Positions 51,864 through 60,222 of a DNA stretch of 64,000 nt are shown here, piece by piece. Numbering within the stretch: the stretch's first letter is position 1; every line of letters starts with the position of its first letter. Source of the stretch: JADJGC01 sp964576925 (GTDB lineage: Bacteria; Zixibacteria; MSB-5A5; CAIYYT01); NCBI GenBank assembly GCA_964576925.1, contig CAZNWJ010000009.1, positions 62,001-126,000 on the forward strand, read 5' to 3'. The notes beneath the pieces were generated by a model. That model was not told the origin of the DNA and searched no databases. It saw only the letters and a program-made list of their open reading frames with translations. A program made the translations under genes and the position numbers.

Positions 51864-52642
51864 ACGTTAGCCTCGACTGCTATAGTAGTCCCCACCGGAT
51901 GGGCAAAACGTCCTGCCGCGTTTCCCTGGTTGACGAAAATTTCGACCGTATCGAAACCCGAAATGATAGCGCCAAAGTCCTTCGCCTCGGAATAACTCGG
52001 TACGAACGGCACCTCGCGCACTTGCCCGACGGAACATCTCAGCCGGCCTGATGCAATATCAGCGGGCAAGTCACGGCGGGTGATGTTGCTGATCATATTG
52101 CCGAATTGGTCCACGTACATGATCTCTCCGATTGCGGCATTGGCGGTCTTGAGCAAGTTCGGCGGTTTGAGAATCGCATACGAATCAGCTATGGGACCTA
52201 CCTCATCCAGCGGCCGTCCCGACGCAAGCCGGGCGGCTACCGGGGCCATGATGTCGCGGCCGTGAAAAGTGGCGGTCACATCCGACTTGAGCCAGTCACT
52301 GTTCTCGACGGAATAAACGAGTTTTTTATCAAACTGCGCAAGCGTGTAACTGAGCAGGCCGTTGTCGGGCGCGACGAAAAAGTAGCCACCCGCTGCGGCG
52401 GCGAGGATGCGGCGGTCGGAGCCTACGCCCGGGTCGACAACGGACAGGAAGACGGTTTGCGGCGGAAAATGCCGAAACGAGCGTTCCAGCAGGAACGCGG
52501 CGGAGCGGATGTCAAACGCCGTGACGGCGTGAGAGATGTCGATGATTGCGCAGGCGGGGGCGATGGTCTTGATCGTGCCCTTGAGCATACCGACAAAGCC
52601 GTCGGCGAGGCCGAAGTCGGTCAGGAGCGCGATGGTGGCCAT
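51860..52642 (-). CDS. SAM hydroxide adenosyltransferase (DUF62 family)
   Basis: 260 residues. Family landmarks: ALLTDFGLADGFVGMLKG with the catalytic Asp, IIDISHAV, VDPGVGSDRR, FVAPDNGLLSYTL and the C-terminal domain YVDQFGNMISNI. These enzymes hydrolyse S-adenosylmethionine to adenosine and methionine; relatives are halogenases, but this looks like the ordinary hydrolase. Tightly linked to nrdR. Confidence 0.93.
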   Translation of the reverse strand: MATIALLTDFGLADGFVGMLKGTIKTIAPACAIIDISHAVTAFDIRSAAFLLERSFRHFPPQTVFLSVVDPGVGSDRRILAAAAGGYFFVAPDNGLLSYTLAQFDKKLVYSVENSDWLKSDVTATFHGRDIMAPVAARLASGRPLDEVGPIADSYAILKPPNLLKTANAAIGEIMYVDQFGNMISNITRRDLPADIASGRLRCSVGQVREVPFVPSYSEAKDFGAIISGFDTVEIFVNQGNAAGRFAHPVGTTIAVEANV

Positions 52643-52651
52643 CGGCTGATC

Positions 52652-52996
52652 TTACTCCGCAGTCGTTTCGGGGGCGATCGCGCGGGTTTCGGCGATCAGC
52701 CAGTCGAGATAGTGCGGCGAGCCATCTGTGATCTCGGTGGCGATCAGTTCTGGCAGGTCGTAGCCGGAGAGTTCCTGAATCACCTGTCGCACCGAAGGAA
52801 CGTGATCTTTTTGGGATTTGATGATCAGCAGAAACTCGGAATCAACCTGAACTTCGTCATTCCAGCGGTAGATCGACTTGACGCCCGGTACGATGTTTAC
52901 GCAGGCCGCCAGTCGCTGGTCGATCAGGAGATTGGCGATCTCCTCGGCCTTGACGGCGCTGTTGCAGGTGGAAAGCATCAACATCGGTTGACTCAT
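52652..52996 (-). CDS. cutA: Divalent-cation tolerance protein CutA
   Basis: 114 residues from the ATG at 52996; longer starts would run into the neighbouring gene. It shows MLMLSTCNSAVKAEEIANLLIDQRLAACVNIVPGVKSIYRW (split over strands), LLIIKSQKDHV, YDLPELIATEITDGSPHYLDWL, the full CutA1 trimer pattern. Function is still debated in the family (metal tolerance). A likely two-gene unit with the MTH1187 protein upstream. Confidence 0.95.
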   Translation of the reverse strand: MSQPMLMLSTCNSAVKAEEIANLLIDQRLAACVNIVPGVKSIYRWNDEVQVDSEFLLIIKSQKDHVPSVRQVIQELSGYDLPELIATEITDGSPHYLDWLIAETRAIAPETTAE

Positions 52997-52998
52997 GT

Positions 52999-53304
52999 TT
53001 ACTCCTTGAAGTCTCTTCCCAGTTTTTCGCGCACAGACTGGAGCTTGCGATCCATCGTGCTCTTGCCGCCGACGCGGTCGTCGATCGCGATGCGCGTGTA
53101 AACCCGTGGCGCGGCGCTGCGAAGGGCATCGTGGCACTGTTTGATCAAGGCCATGCACTGCTCCCAGTCGCCTTCGATGATAGTGCCCATCGCGTGGGTG
53201 CGATACTTGAGACCGGATCGATCAACAATGTCAATGATTTTGGCGACCTCTTTCGAGATCGATTCGCCGAGCCCCATCGGGACGATCGAAAACTCAACCA
53301 GCAT
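52999..53304 (-). CDS. MTH1187 family thiamine-binding protein
   Basis: 101 residues, ribosome site AGGAAAG. The chain MLVEFSIVPMGLGESISKEV, YRTHAMGTIIEGDWEQCM and RVYTRIAIDDRVGG fits the DUF77/MTH1187 ferredoxin-like family that binds thiamine-like ligands. Two bases separate it from cutA, and it lies just after glyA. Confidence 0.93.
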   Translation of the reverse strand: MLVEFSIVPMGLGESISKEVAKIIDIVDRSGLKYRTHAMGTIIEGDWEQCMALIKQCHDALRSAAPRVYTRIAIDDRVGGKSTMDRKLQSVREKLGRDFKE

Positions 53305-53312
53305 AGACTTTC

Positions 53313-54590
53313 CTAATGCAACACCTGCGGTATGACCACTTCGCCGTCGATGCGCTCGGCATAGAGCGGGAAGCGATCGCAGAGCGCCTCGACGTCGACG
53401 CGCACTTTGGCGAGGGCGTCTTCGTTGTCGAGGTTCTTGATCGCGCGATCGATCAACGCGGCAATCTGCTTCATCTCGGGCTCTTTCATACCGCGGGTGG
53501 TGACGGCGGGAGCGCCGATACGAATGCCGGAGGTAACGAGCGGCGGCTGCGGATCGAACGGGATCGTGTTCTTGTTAGTCGTGATGCCGGCGCGGTCGAG
53601 AGTTTCTTCAACCTGTTTGCCGGTCAGACCGCGGTCAACGAAGGAAAGCAGCATCAAATGGGTGTCGGTGCCCTTGCTGACGACGTGATAGCCGAGGCGC
53701 ATAAATTCCTCGGCGAGCGTCCGCGCGTTGGCGAGAATCTGCTGTTGATACACCTTGAAGTCAGGTTGAAGGGCTTCTTTCAAAGCAACGGCCTTGGCGG
53801 CGATGATGTGCATCAAGGGGCCGCCCTGGATGCCGGGCATGACGATTTTGTCGAGTTCTTTCTTGTATTCCTTCTTGCAGAGCACCATGCCGCCGCGCGG
53901 ACCACGAAGGGTTTTGTGCGTGGTGGTGGTGACGAAGTCGGCGTGAGGCACCGGCGAGGGGTGCAGGCCGGTAGCGACCAACCCGGCGATGTGGGCCATG
54001 TCGACTAAGAGCTTGGCGCCACAGGCTGCGGCGATTTCAGCAAAGCGCTTGAAATCGAGCGTGCGGGGATAGGCGGAAGCTCCGGCGATGATCAGCTTCG
54101 GCCGGACAGCCATCGCTTTCTTGTAAACTTCATCGTAGTTGATGATCTCGGTGTCCTTGTCTACTTCATAAGCTTCGACTTTGTAGAGAAAGCCGGAGAA
54201 ATTGAGCGGATGGCCGTGAGTCAGATGGCCGCCGTGCGCGAGGTGCAATCCCATAATAGTGTCGCCCGGTTTGCAGACGGTGAAATAGACCGCCATATTC
54301 GCTTGTGAGCCGGAATGGGGCTGGACGTTGGCGTGTTCCGCGCCGAACAGTTCGACGGCGCGCTGGCGGGCCAGGGACTCGGCGACGTCGACAAACTCGC
54401 AACCGCCGTAGTAGCGTTTCTTGGGGTAGCCTTCAGCGTACTTGTTGGTCATCACGCCGCCGGCGGCTTCCATGACGGCCTCCGACACGAAGTTTTCGGA
54501 AGCGATCAATTCGAGTTTCTTGTTCTGGCGATTGGTTTCCCCCTGCATAGCCGCGTATATTTCCGGATCAACCTGTTTCAGGTATGACAT
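53313..54590 (-). CDS. glyA: Serine hydroxymethyltransferase
   Basis: 425 residues from the ATG at 54590 (AGGAG six bases upstream). Clear motifs: LIASENFVSEAV, NKYAEGYPKKRYYGGCEFVD, QPHSGSQANMAVYF, LLVDMAHIAGLVATG and the PLP lysine in TTTTHKTLRGPRGG. It interconverts serine and glycine with tetrahydrofolate, feeding one-carbon metabolism. It is divergent from the AlkC-like gene. Confidence 0.97.
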   Translation of the reverse strand: MSYLKQVDPEIYAAMQGETNRQNKKLELIASENFVSEAVMEAAGGVMTNKYAEGYPKKRYYGGCEFVDVAESLARQRAVELFGAEHANVQPHSGSQANMAVYFTVCKPGDTIMGLHLAHGGHLTHGHPLNFSGFLYKVEAYEVDKDTEIINYDEVYKKAMAVRPKLIIAGASAYPRTLDFKRFAEIAAACGAKLLVDMAHIAGLVATGLHPSPVPHADFVTTTTHKTLRGPRGGMVLCKKEYKKELDKIVMPGIQGGPLMHIIAAKAVALKEALQPDFKVYQQQILANARTLAEEFMRLGYHVVSKGTDTHLMLLSFVDRGLTGKQVEETLDRAGITTNKNTIPFDPQPPLVTSGIRIGAPAVTTRGMKEPEMKQIAALIDRAIKNLDNEDALAKVRVDVEALCDRFPLYAERIDGEVVIPQVLH

Positions 54591-54687
54591 GACAATCTCC
54601 TGTCTGACAGCGTCAGATTGCGCTGCGGCGAAAATATACCGAAATGTCGAATCAGGAAAAACAACTTTTTCCCGGTGAGAAGGAGCT

Positions 54688-55863
54688 ATGGCCAAACAGA
54701 CCAAGACAAAACCTGTGATCGAAGAGAAGGTCGAAGGCGTGCCACGCGATACGCCGGAGCGCAATTGCCTGAAAACGCTCGAAACCACGCTGTCCCCGGT
54801 GCTTGGCCAGGCGAAAGCTCGCCGCGTGATCTCCGACATCAAAGCGGCGGGATACTTTGAACTGGCACTCTTGGACCAGGGCAGGCTATTGGTTACGCAC
54901 GTAGCCTCGCTGGGAGAGGCGCAACGAATCACGAACGCTCTATTTGCATCGGAGAGTGATCGGATGCGCGCGCTGGGAGTGAGTGTTCACTTTGAGCATT
55001 TCAAAGACGATATCGAGCGTGAATTGGCTGCATTGAAAGCGAGTTCAGCGCTTCCGGGGACGTGGACACAGGAGACCAGCCAATCGGTGCTGAAGAACAT
55101 GGTGCATCACCATGGATTGAGCATCATCTTACCCCGAGTTTCGGATTGGGTACACGATGAGGACCCGACAGTGCGTCGCGCAGTGGCTGAGGCATTGCGA
55201 TCGCGCGGTGTGTGGTGCAGGCATATCGCGGAGCTGAAGAAGGACCCAACTCCGATCAAAGGACTGCTTGAGGTGCTGCTGGATGATCAGTCGGTTTATG
55301 TGCAGAAGGCGGTGGCGAACAATCTCAACGACATCTCCAAGGACAATCCCGATCTGCTGTGCCGCTGGGTAGCCGCATGGAAGAACGGACCGATCGGCAA
55401 GGCGCGGCAATGGATTCTCGAGCGGGCGCTGCGGACGCTCATCAAAGAGAATCACCCGGCGGCGATGAAGTTGATGGGATTGGGCGACAGCAAAGACGTT
55501 AAGGTACGTTGGAAAAGTGAGACACCGGCGGAAATCAAGATTGGCGACAAGGTAAGATTCGACCTTGAGATCGCGAATGTCGCGAATAAATCGATCAGAG
55601 TCAGATTGCAGGTCATCATGGCGGGCCCGGGTAAGAACAATAGGGTGCGGGAGGCGAAATATCTTCTGGGAACTGTGACGGTGCCAGGGAATGGTGTTGT
55701 CGAGGTCAGCAAAGCCGTGAAGTTCGATCATCGCAATTCGGTGCCAAAGATTGCGGGGGAGTATCGGTGGATAGTGATGTGCAATGGAAGGGTTGCGGGT
55801 AAGCGCGAGAGTGTCTATCGGGGGCGGGACTTAAATAAGCGACGACTGAACGACTTGCGATGA
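54688..55863 (+). CDS. DNA alkylation repair protein, AlkC-like, with C-terminal Ig-like domain
   Basis: 391 residues, ribosome site GAGAAGGAGCT. The first 270 residues are helical repeats of the ALK/HEAT kind, with WVHDEDPTVRRAVAEALRSRGVW, IKGLLEVLLDDQSVYVQKAVANNLNDISKDNP and GKARQWILERALRTLIKENHPAAMKLM, matching AlkC/AlkD glycosylases. The last 120 residues form a beta-sandwich (IKIGDKVRFDLEIANVANKSIRVRLQVIM ... IAGEYRWIVM), as in AlkC, whose Ig-like domain clamps DNA. It should excise 3-methyladenine-type lesions without base flipping. Confidence 0.88.
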   Translation: MAKQTKTKPVIEEKVEGVPRDTPERNCLKTLETTLSPVLGQAKARRVISDIKAAGYFELALLDQGRLLVTHVASLGEAQRITNALFASESDRMRALGVSVHFEHFKDDIERELAALKASSALPGTWTQETSQSVLKNMVHHHGLSIILPRVSDWVHDEDPTVRRAVAEALRSRGVWCRHIAELKKDPTPIKGLLEVLLDDQSVYVQKAVANNLNDISKDNPDLLCRWVAAWKNGPIGKARQWILERALRTLIKENHPAAMKLMGLGDSKDVKVRWKSETPAEIKIGDKVRFDLEIANVANKSIRVRLQVIMAGPGKNNRVREAKYLLGTVTVPGNGVVEVSKAVKFDHRNSVPKIAGEYRWIVMCNGRVAGKRESVYRGRDLNKRRLNDLR

Positions 55864-55968
55864 CCAGCTGTTGTTGGCGTCAGGTCGCCCGGCGCGGCGC
55901 GGGAGTCGAAGCGGACGAAGTGGGATCGTCTGCGCCTTGCCGGAAGACCTGACGCAACCGATTGATTT

Positions 55969-56077
55969 CCGATTGAAGTCGGAGCGACAGCGGGCGAGGG
56001 CTGGTGAGCGATTGGCAGGTCTCCGGCGGGATGAGTGCGAGTGTCGGAGGGAGTACGATCAGAGACCTGCCCTACGG
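55969..56077 (+). repeat. 109-bp direct repeat, copy 1
   Basis: It begins CCGATTGAAGTCGGAGCGAC and ends GAGACCTGCCCTACGG. The right part has arms GGCAGGTCTC and GAGACCTGCC that are perfect inverse complements. It differs from copy 2 at only a few positions. Confidence 0.9.
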
Positions 56078-56113
56078 ACTGCTACCGAAAGCGGAGGCGT
56101 GGTTCTGAGTTTA

Positions 56114-56176
56114 GATTGCTTCGTCGCGGTTGGGTGGTCGCGAGGGACAGGGATTCGTTCGCTCCTCGCAATGACA
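56114..56176 (-). repeat. Module A repeat
   Basis: GATTGCTTCGTCGCGG ... CGTTCGCTCCTCGCAATGAC, lying between the two 109-bp direct repeats. Confidence 0.85.
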
Positions 56177-56237
56177 AGAAACTGGGATCCGACTGAAGTC
56201 GGAGCTACGAGGGGAGGATCGGCAGGAACAGCAGGAC

Positions 56238-56346
56238 CCGATTGAAGTCGGAGTGACAGCGGGCAAGGGCTGGTGAGCGATTGGCAGGTCTCCGGCGGGA
56301 TGAGTGCGAGTGCCGGAGGGAGTACGATCAGAGACCTGCCCTACGG
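56238..56346 (+). repeat. 109-bp direct repeat, copy 2
   Basis: It has the same length and ends as the copy at 55969; differences such as GAGTGAC for GAGCGAC and GTGCCGG for GTGTCGG are single-base. Confidence 0.9.
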
Positions 56347-56364
56347 CTCTTCAGGATCATTTGC

Positions 56365-56448
56365 TTTTCCGGATCATACCTTTTCCCGGATTACACCCTT
56401 TCCCGGATTACACCATTTCCTGGATTACATACTTTCCCGATTACACGC
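56365..56448. repeat. 17-bp tandem repeat, about five units
   Basis: Units resemble TTTTCCCGGATTACACC and begin near 56365, 56381, 56398, 56415 and 56432. The outer units are degenerate. The array sits directly beyond the stop of the YCII-SRPBCC gene. Confidence 0.8.
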
Positions 56449-56474
56449 TTCTCAAGATCTTTGCCATTGCATGG

Positions 56475-57371
56475 TTACTCCCATTTCAACGGGCCGTCTT
56501 TGAAACGCTTCTCGAAGTTGCCCAGGACGTAGGTCCACGCTCTGTCGAAGTAATCGTGGACTTTTTTCCAGTCGTCGCCGGTGCCGAATCCAAGGTGGTG
56601 GAATTCTACTTTGACAGAGTCGGATCCCATTTGCTTGAAATCGATCACCACGCGCGTTCGGATATCACGCAAAGGGCCGAAGGACGGCGGCGCATTCCAC
56701 TCGAAGGAAAACATCTTCTTGGGCAGGAAACTCAGGACTTTATTGCCTTCCCCGCCCTTCTCCCCAACCGGGGCTGCGTCGTTGAAGAAGATCTCGTATG
56801 GCCCAAAGACGCGCAGTTTGATATTGGTCCAGGGAGAGAAAAAAGTTCGCGCGCCGTCGTCGGTAGTCCAGGCGTTCCAGACCTCGTCGAGGCTCGCCTT
56901 GACGGTGACCTCACGGTAGATCTCCAGGTCGGAAAGTTCGAGGGGGTAGCGGTCGGGACGGATGTAGTCTGCCAAGAGCGAGAGAACCATCGGGGAGAGT
57001 TTGTAATCGTGCACGCCCTTAACAACGGAAGGCTCACTATCCATCACGGCCTTGGCGTCGGATTCAGAGTCGACCTTTAGAATGATCAAGCCGTAGCGCT
57101 CTTCCACGGGGCCGGCGGCTATCACCTTTCCCTTAGCGATGAGGCCCTTTAAGTAGAGGAAGTGTTCGTACATGATCGTTTCTTCCTCTTTGGTCATATC
57201 ACCGGGCCAACCGGGTCGTTTGCCAAGAAGTTCGCAGAGATAATACACTGGTTGCTGTCCTCCTGTCTGTGCACGGGCTGCCGAAATCGAGAGTGAGCCA
57301 GAAATCAGCACCGCCAGGAACAGCAGCGCGACCCGGCGAATCCGTAGAAGAATCGAGTCATTGTGGCACAT
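56475..57371 (-). CDS. Secreted fusion of a YCII-like domain and an SRPBCC (AHSA1/START-like) domain
   Basis: 298 residues with GGAGGA upstream and a signal peptide (RIRRVALLFLAVLISGSLSISAARAQ). Residues of about 40-130 read as a YCII-type domain (VYYLCELLGKRPGWPGD ... MYEHFLYLKGLIAKGKVIAAGPVEERYGLIILKVDSESDAKAVM). Residues of about 145-290 are an SRPBCC domain of the AHSA1 kind (LEIYREVTVKASLDEVWNAWTTDDGARTFFSPW ... WTYVLGNFEKRFKDGP). Each domain is common on its own in the cytoplasm; an exported fusion is unusual. Ligand unknown. Confidence 0.85.
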   Translation of the reverse strand: MCHNDSILLRIRRVALLFLAVLISGSLSISAARAQTGGQQPVYYLCELLGKRPGWPGDMTKEEETIMYEHFLYLKGLIAKGKVIAAGPVEERYGLIILKVDSESDAKAVMDSEPSVVKGVHDYKLSPMVLSLLADYIRPDRYPLELSDLEIYREVTVKASLDEVWNAWTTDDGARTFFSPWTNIKLRVFGPYEIFFNDAAPVGEKGGEGNKVLSFLPKKMFSFEWNAPPSFGPLRDIRTRVVIDFKQMGSDSVKVEFHHLGFGTGDDWKKVHDYFDRAWTYVLGNFEKRFKDGPLKWE

Positions 57372-57513
57372 CGCTTCATTTCCTCCTACAAGCTCTCTTG
57401 CGATTTTGCGCAGAAATCTTTAAATCCCCTGCTATGTGTCTGGGTAGGAGGCCAAGATTGGCAGAAGAGAGGCGGATTGTCAACGAGAATCGGAAGCTAA
57501 CCGGGAGAGAAGG

Positions 57514-57939
57514 ATGCGCAAGCCGGCGGCCAAGCGATCGACGCTGATTCTCGTTGCGGGTATGTTGTGGTCAGCGGTGGGGCTGCTGCTGATGACGCTT
57601 GCCGGCCTCTGGCTGGTGGGTGGCGAGCCGTGGCAGATAGGGTTATTGGCTGCGGCGGGATTTTTGCTCGGTTGGTTTCATTTTCGGAAGATGTTTGCAA
57701 AGTTGGTCGGGGTGAACATCAGCCGGATTGAGGAGCAGGCACCGGGTCAAGAGGAAGTTTGCATATTTGCGTTCCAGAATATTCGTTCGTACCTGATTGC
57801 GTTTCTGATGATGGGAATGGGATACGCTTTGCGGCACTCGCCGATCCCGAAGTTGTATTTGGCGCCGCTGTATCTTGCCGTAGGGGTCGGATTGTTCAGT
57901 TCAAGCGTGGCGTACTACCGGCGGGTTCGGCGGGCCTAA
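57514..57939 (+). CDS. Small integral membrane protein (four spans), unknown
   Basis: 141 residues with GGGAGAGAAGG upstream. Four hydrophobic segments (LILVAGMLWSAVGLLLMTLAG, WQIGLLAAAGFLLGWFHF, YLIAFLMMGMGYALRH, LYLAPLYLAVGVGLFSSSVAYY) flank one polar loop with FRKMFAKLVGVNISRIEEQ. The spacing of I-R-S-Y-L-I and R-H-S-P-I-P-K looks like a conserved family, but I cannot name it. Confidence 0.75.
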   Translation: MRKPAAKRSTLILVAGMLWSAVGLLLMTLAGLWLVGGEPWQIGLLAAAGFLLGWFHFRKMFAKLVGVNISRIEEQAPGQEEVCIFAFQNIRSYLIAFLMMGMGYALRHSPIPKLYLAPLYLAVGVGLFSSSVAYYRRVRRA

Positions 57940-58026
57940 AAAGCCGGTCGGAAGTCGTTTTTTGTTGCCGCAGAGGCCTCAAGAACTTATATCGGGCTCC
58001 GATACTGAGAGTATTTCGAGGATAAG

Positions 58027-58257
58027 ATGATACGACGCGCGAAGCTGACGATACTGGCCAAAGCACTCTTGAGCATCACCGGCCTCTACTGGTTTCTGAT
58101 GCTCTCATCGATTATAGGGATCACCGATTTTCTGGACGGCAAGCTCATGCAAAGCGGGGCGGCGATTTTGACCGGAGTGATGTTGTTACTTCCGGCGGCG
58201 GCACTGGCGCTCCTGATGTTGTCGCGCGGCGACGACGATCAGACGCAGATCGGGTAA
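58027..58257 (+). CDS. Small two-span membrane protein (76 aa), unknown
   Basis: 76 residues, with GAGG five bases before the ATG. Two hydrophobic spans (LLSITGLYWFLMLSSIIGITDFL and GAAILTGVMLLLPAAALALLML) with a basic start and an acidic tail (RGDDDQTQIG). Coding status is supported by the ribosome site and the clear membrane pattern; function unknown. Confidence 0.6.
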   Translation: MIRRAKLTILAKALLSITGLYWFLMLSSIIGITDFLDGKLMQSGAAILTGVMLLLPAAALALLMLSRGDDDQTQIG

Positions 58258-58269
58258 GCCCGACCGCAA

Positions 58270-59145
58270 CTACTGCTTTTTGACAGTCCCGGCAAAAACC
58301 TCATAGACGCACGACAGGTCCCTGTCGTGCGGGTCGTATTCCATGGTCTGCGTGAACAGTGCGAGCGCGGCTTCGCCAAGATCGCCGGGCACTCCGAGTT
58401 CAACAGACAATTGATTAAGCAGGGTCAGATCCTTGTGAATGAGCGCGGCACTGAAATGCGGGGCATAATCGCCGTCAATGAGCTTCTGCCGCTTGGCGTT
58501 GAGGACGGCCGAATTGCCGGCGCCGGCAGCAAGAATTTCAAGTGATTGAGGACGGTCGATTCCGACTCGCTCGGCCAAAGCGACCGCATTAGCGATACCC
58601 GCCATGAAAGTACCGAGCACAAGATTGTTGATCAGTTTCATGCGTGTGGCCTGCCCGGGCTCTCTGAAATGGAAGATGTTCTTTCCGATGTCATAGAGCA
58701 GCGGTTTCGATCTTTTGAAGACCTCTTCCCTACCACCCGCCAGCACGGTCAGATTTCCCTGTGAAGCCGGGACCACGCTGCCGAGCACCGGGGCTTCGAG
58801 ATACGAGCCGCCAGCTGCAGCGACGATCCGATGAAAGGCGACCGCTTCGCGGTCGTCGTTTGTCGTAAGGTCGATGATTGTCCGATTGCGGCAGGCAGCG
58901 AGAAGACCGCTTTCACCCTGGAGGATTTCGCGAACGGCACGGCTGTCGAAGAGGCAGACGAAGACCGGGTCGCACTGCTCGATTAAGGCGCGGGGAGAGC
59001 CAGCAACCGGAACGCCCAGGGATTCCGCGCGGGCGCGGGTACGATTCCAAGTAGTAAGTGAACGGCCTTGGGCGATGAAGCGGTGCGCAATGGCAGTCCC
59101 GAGGTTACCGAGGCCGACAAATCCAATCGTGTCGGATGCAGTCAT
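58270..59145 (-). CDS. NAD(P)-dependent beta-hydroxyacid dehydrogenase (3-hydroxyisobutyrate dehydrogenase family)
   Basis: 291 residues with GGGAGAG upstream. N-terminal Rossmann motif IGFVGLGNLGTAIAHRFIAQG, then TTWNRTRARAESL (an Arg after the acidic position suggests NADPH), VFVCLFDS, and the second family motifs EAPVLGSVVPASQGNLTVLAGG and MKLINNLVLGTFMAGIANAV with the catalytic lysine. Relatives reduce succinic or other semialdehydes. The gene is convergent with the small membrane protein and divergent from the PPSR-like kinase gene. Confidence 0.92.
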   Translation of the reverse strand: MTASDTIGFVGLGNLGTAIAHRFIAQGRSLTTWNRTRARAESLGVPVAGSPRALIEQCDPVFVCLFDSRAVREILQGESGLLAACRNRTIIDLTTNDDREAVAFHRIVAAAGGSYLEAPVLGSVVPASQGNLTVLAGGREEVFKRSKPLLYDIGKNIFHFREPGQATRMKLINNLVLGTFMAGIANAVALAERVGIDRPQSLEILAAGAGNSAVLNAKRQKLIDGDYAPHFSAALIHKDLTLLNQLSVELGVPGDLGEAALALFTQTMEYDPHDRDLSCVYEVFAGTVKKQ

Positions 59146-59242
59146 AGCGATTCTCTCCCAAAATCTGGATAATTCTGCCGATTCCGATGTTGAATCCTCC
59201 GGCGGATTCGCTTATCGTAGCAATGAATCAATAGAGCAACGC

Positions 59243-60106
59243 ATGGCCAAAGTAAAACAGATCGTAATTGTTTCCGATGGCACGGGCCGCACGGCAAAGC
59301 GGCTCCTCGATGCCGTGCTGTCGCAGTATGCCGACCAGGAAGTGGCGTTTTCGATCAAGCGTACCTATCACGGCGTGCAGTCGCGCGAGCAGATCGACAT
59401 GATCGTGAAGGCCATCGACGCCGAGTACCTCGTCGTCTACTCGATTATTTCGCTGGAGTTGGGAACGTACTTTCACGAGGTCCTGGAAGAACGAGGCATT
59501 CTGCATATCAACGTGCTGCGGCCGATGATCAAGACCCTATCGAAATTCCTGGGGGTACACCCGCAATTCAAGCCAGGGTTGTTGCAGATAGTCGACGACG
59601 CCTATTATCGAAAATTGGATGCGATTGGATACACCGTGGAGCACGACGACGGTCGCGGTCATCGGATCGAAGATGCCGAAGTGATCCTGGTGGGACTGTC
59701 ACGTACGTGCAAGACACCGATCAGCATGTACCTGGCGTGCAATTACGGGTTGCGCGTGGTGAACATACCGATCATACCAGACGAGCACTTCAAGCAGACA
59801 CTTCTGGAGCGCGTCAGTCATGCACGGCCGGGAATAGTGGTCGGGCTGATGATCAACGGAAACGAACTAATGCGGGTGCGCGAGGAGCGGGCGACACTTC
59901 TGGTCGGCGACGAGGCAAGAAGCAAACAGATCATGCCCTACCATGACATCACGCAGATACGCAATGAGTTGCGGTTTTGCCGGACTCTTTATGGTGAACA
60001 GGACTGGGAGTCGATCGATGTCACGCGGCGGGCGATCGAGGAAGTGGCCGTGGAACTGCTGAAGATTCTCAAGCTTCGCGTGGACGGGACACCGGATTTC
60101 GTCTGA
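59243..60106 (+). CDS. Pyruvate,phosphate dikinase / PEP synthase regulatory protein (DUF299)
   Basis: 287 residues from the ATG at 59243. The start KQIVIVSDGTGRTAKRLLDAVLSQY and the P-loop G151-L-S-R-T-C-K-T158 (VGLSRTCKTPISMYLA) are the hallmarks of the bifunctional ADP-dependent kinase/Pi-dependent phosphorylase that switches PPDK or PEP synthase off and on. The target enzyme is not in the window. The longer frame upstream runs through the divergent promoter region and is not used. Confidence 0.93.
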   Translation: MAKVKQIVIVSDGTGRTAKRLLDAVLSQYADQEVAFSIKRTYHGVQSREQIDMIVKAIDAEYLVVYSIISLELGTYFHEVLEERGILHINVLRPMIKTLSKFLGVHPQFKPGLLQIVDDAYYRKLDAIGYTVEHDDGRGHRIEDAEVILVGLSRTCKTPISMYLACNYGLRVVNIPIIPDEHFKQTLLERVSHARPGIVVGLMINGNELMRVREERATLLVGDEARSKQIMPYHDITQIRNELRFCRTLYGEQDWESIDVTRRAIEEVAVELLKILKLRVDGTPDFV

Positions 60107-60222
60107 ACTCCAAGGCCGTCAAGGCGACAGTACAGATGGCGATCAGAACCGCCTTGTGAGCACGCAAATGCCGCGCGATCGCTCAAGCTACGTTAAAATG
60201 GACGGAAATGGTACAATAAGAG

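Larger units (their letters stand above)
55864..56474. other. Gene-free repeat region
   Basis: It contains a GGCGTCAGGTC inverted element (55876-55955), two 109-bp direct repeats (55969-56077, 56238-56346), a module A copy between them (56114-56176) and a 17-bp tandem repeat (56365-56448). No gene is supported. Confidence 0.7.
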
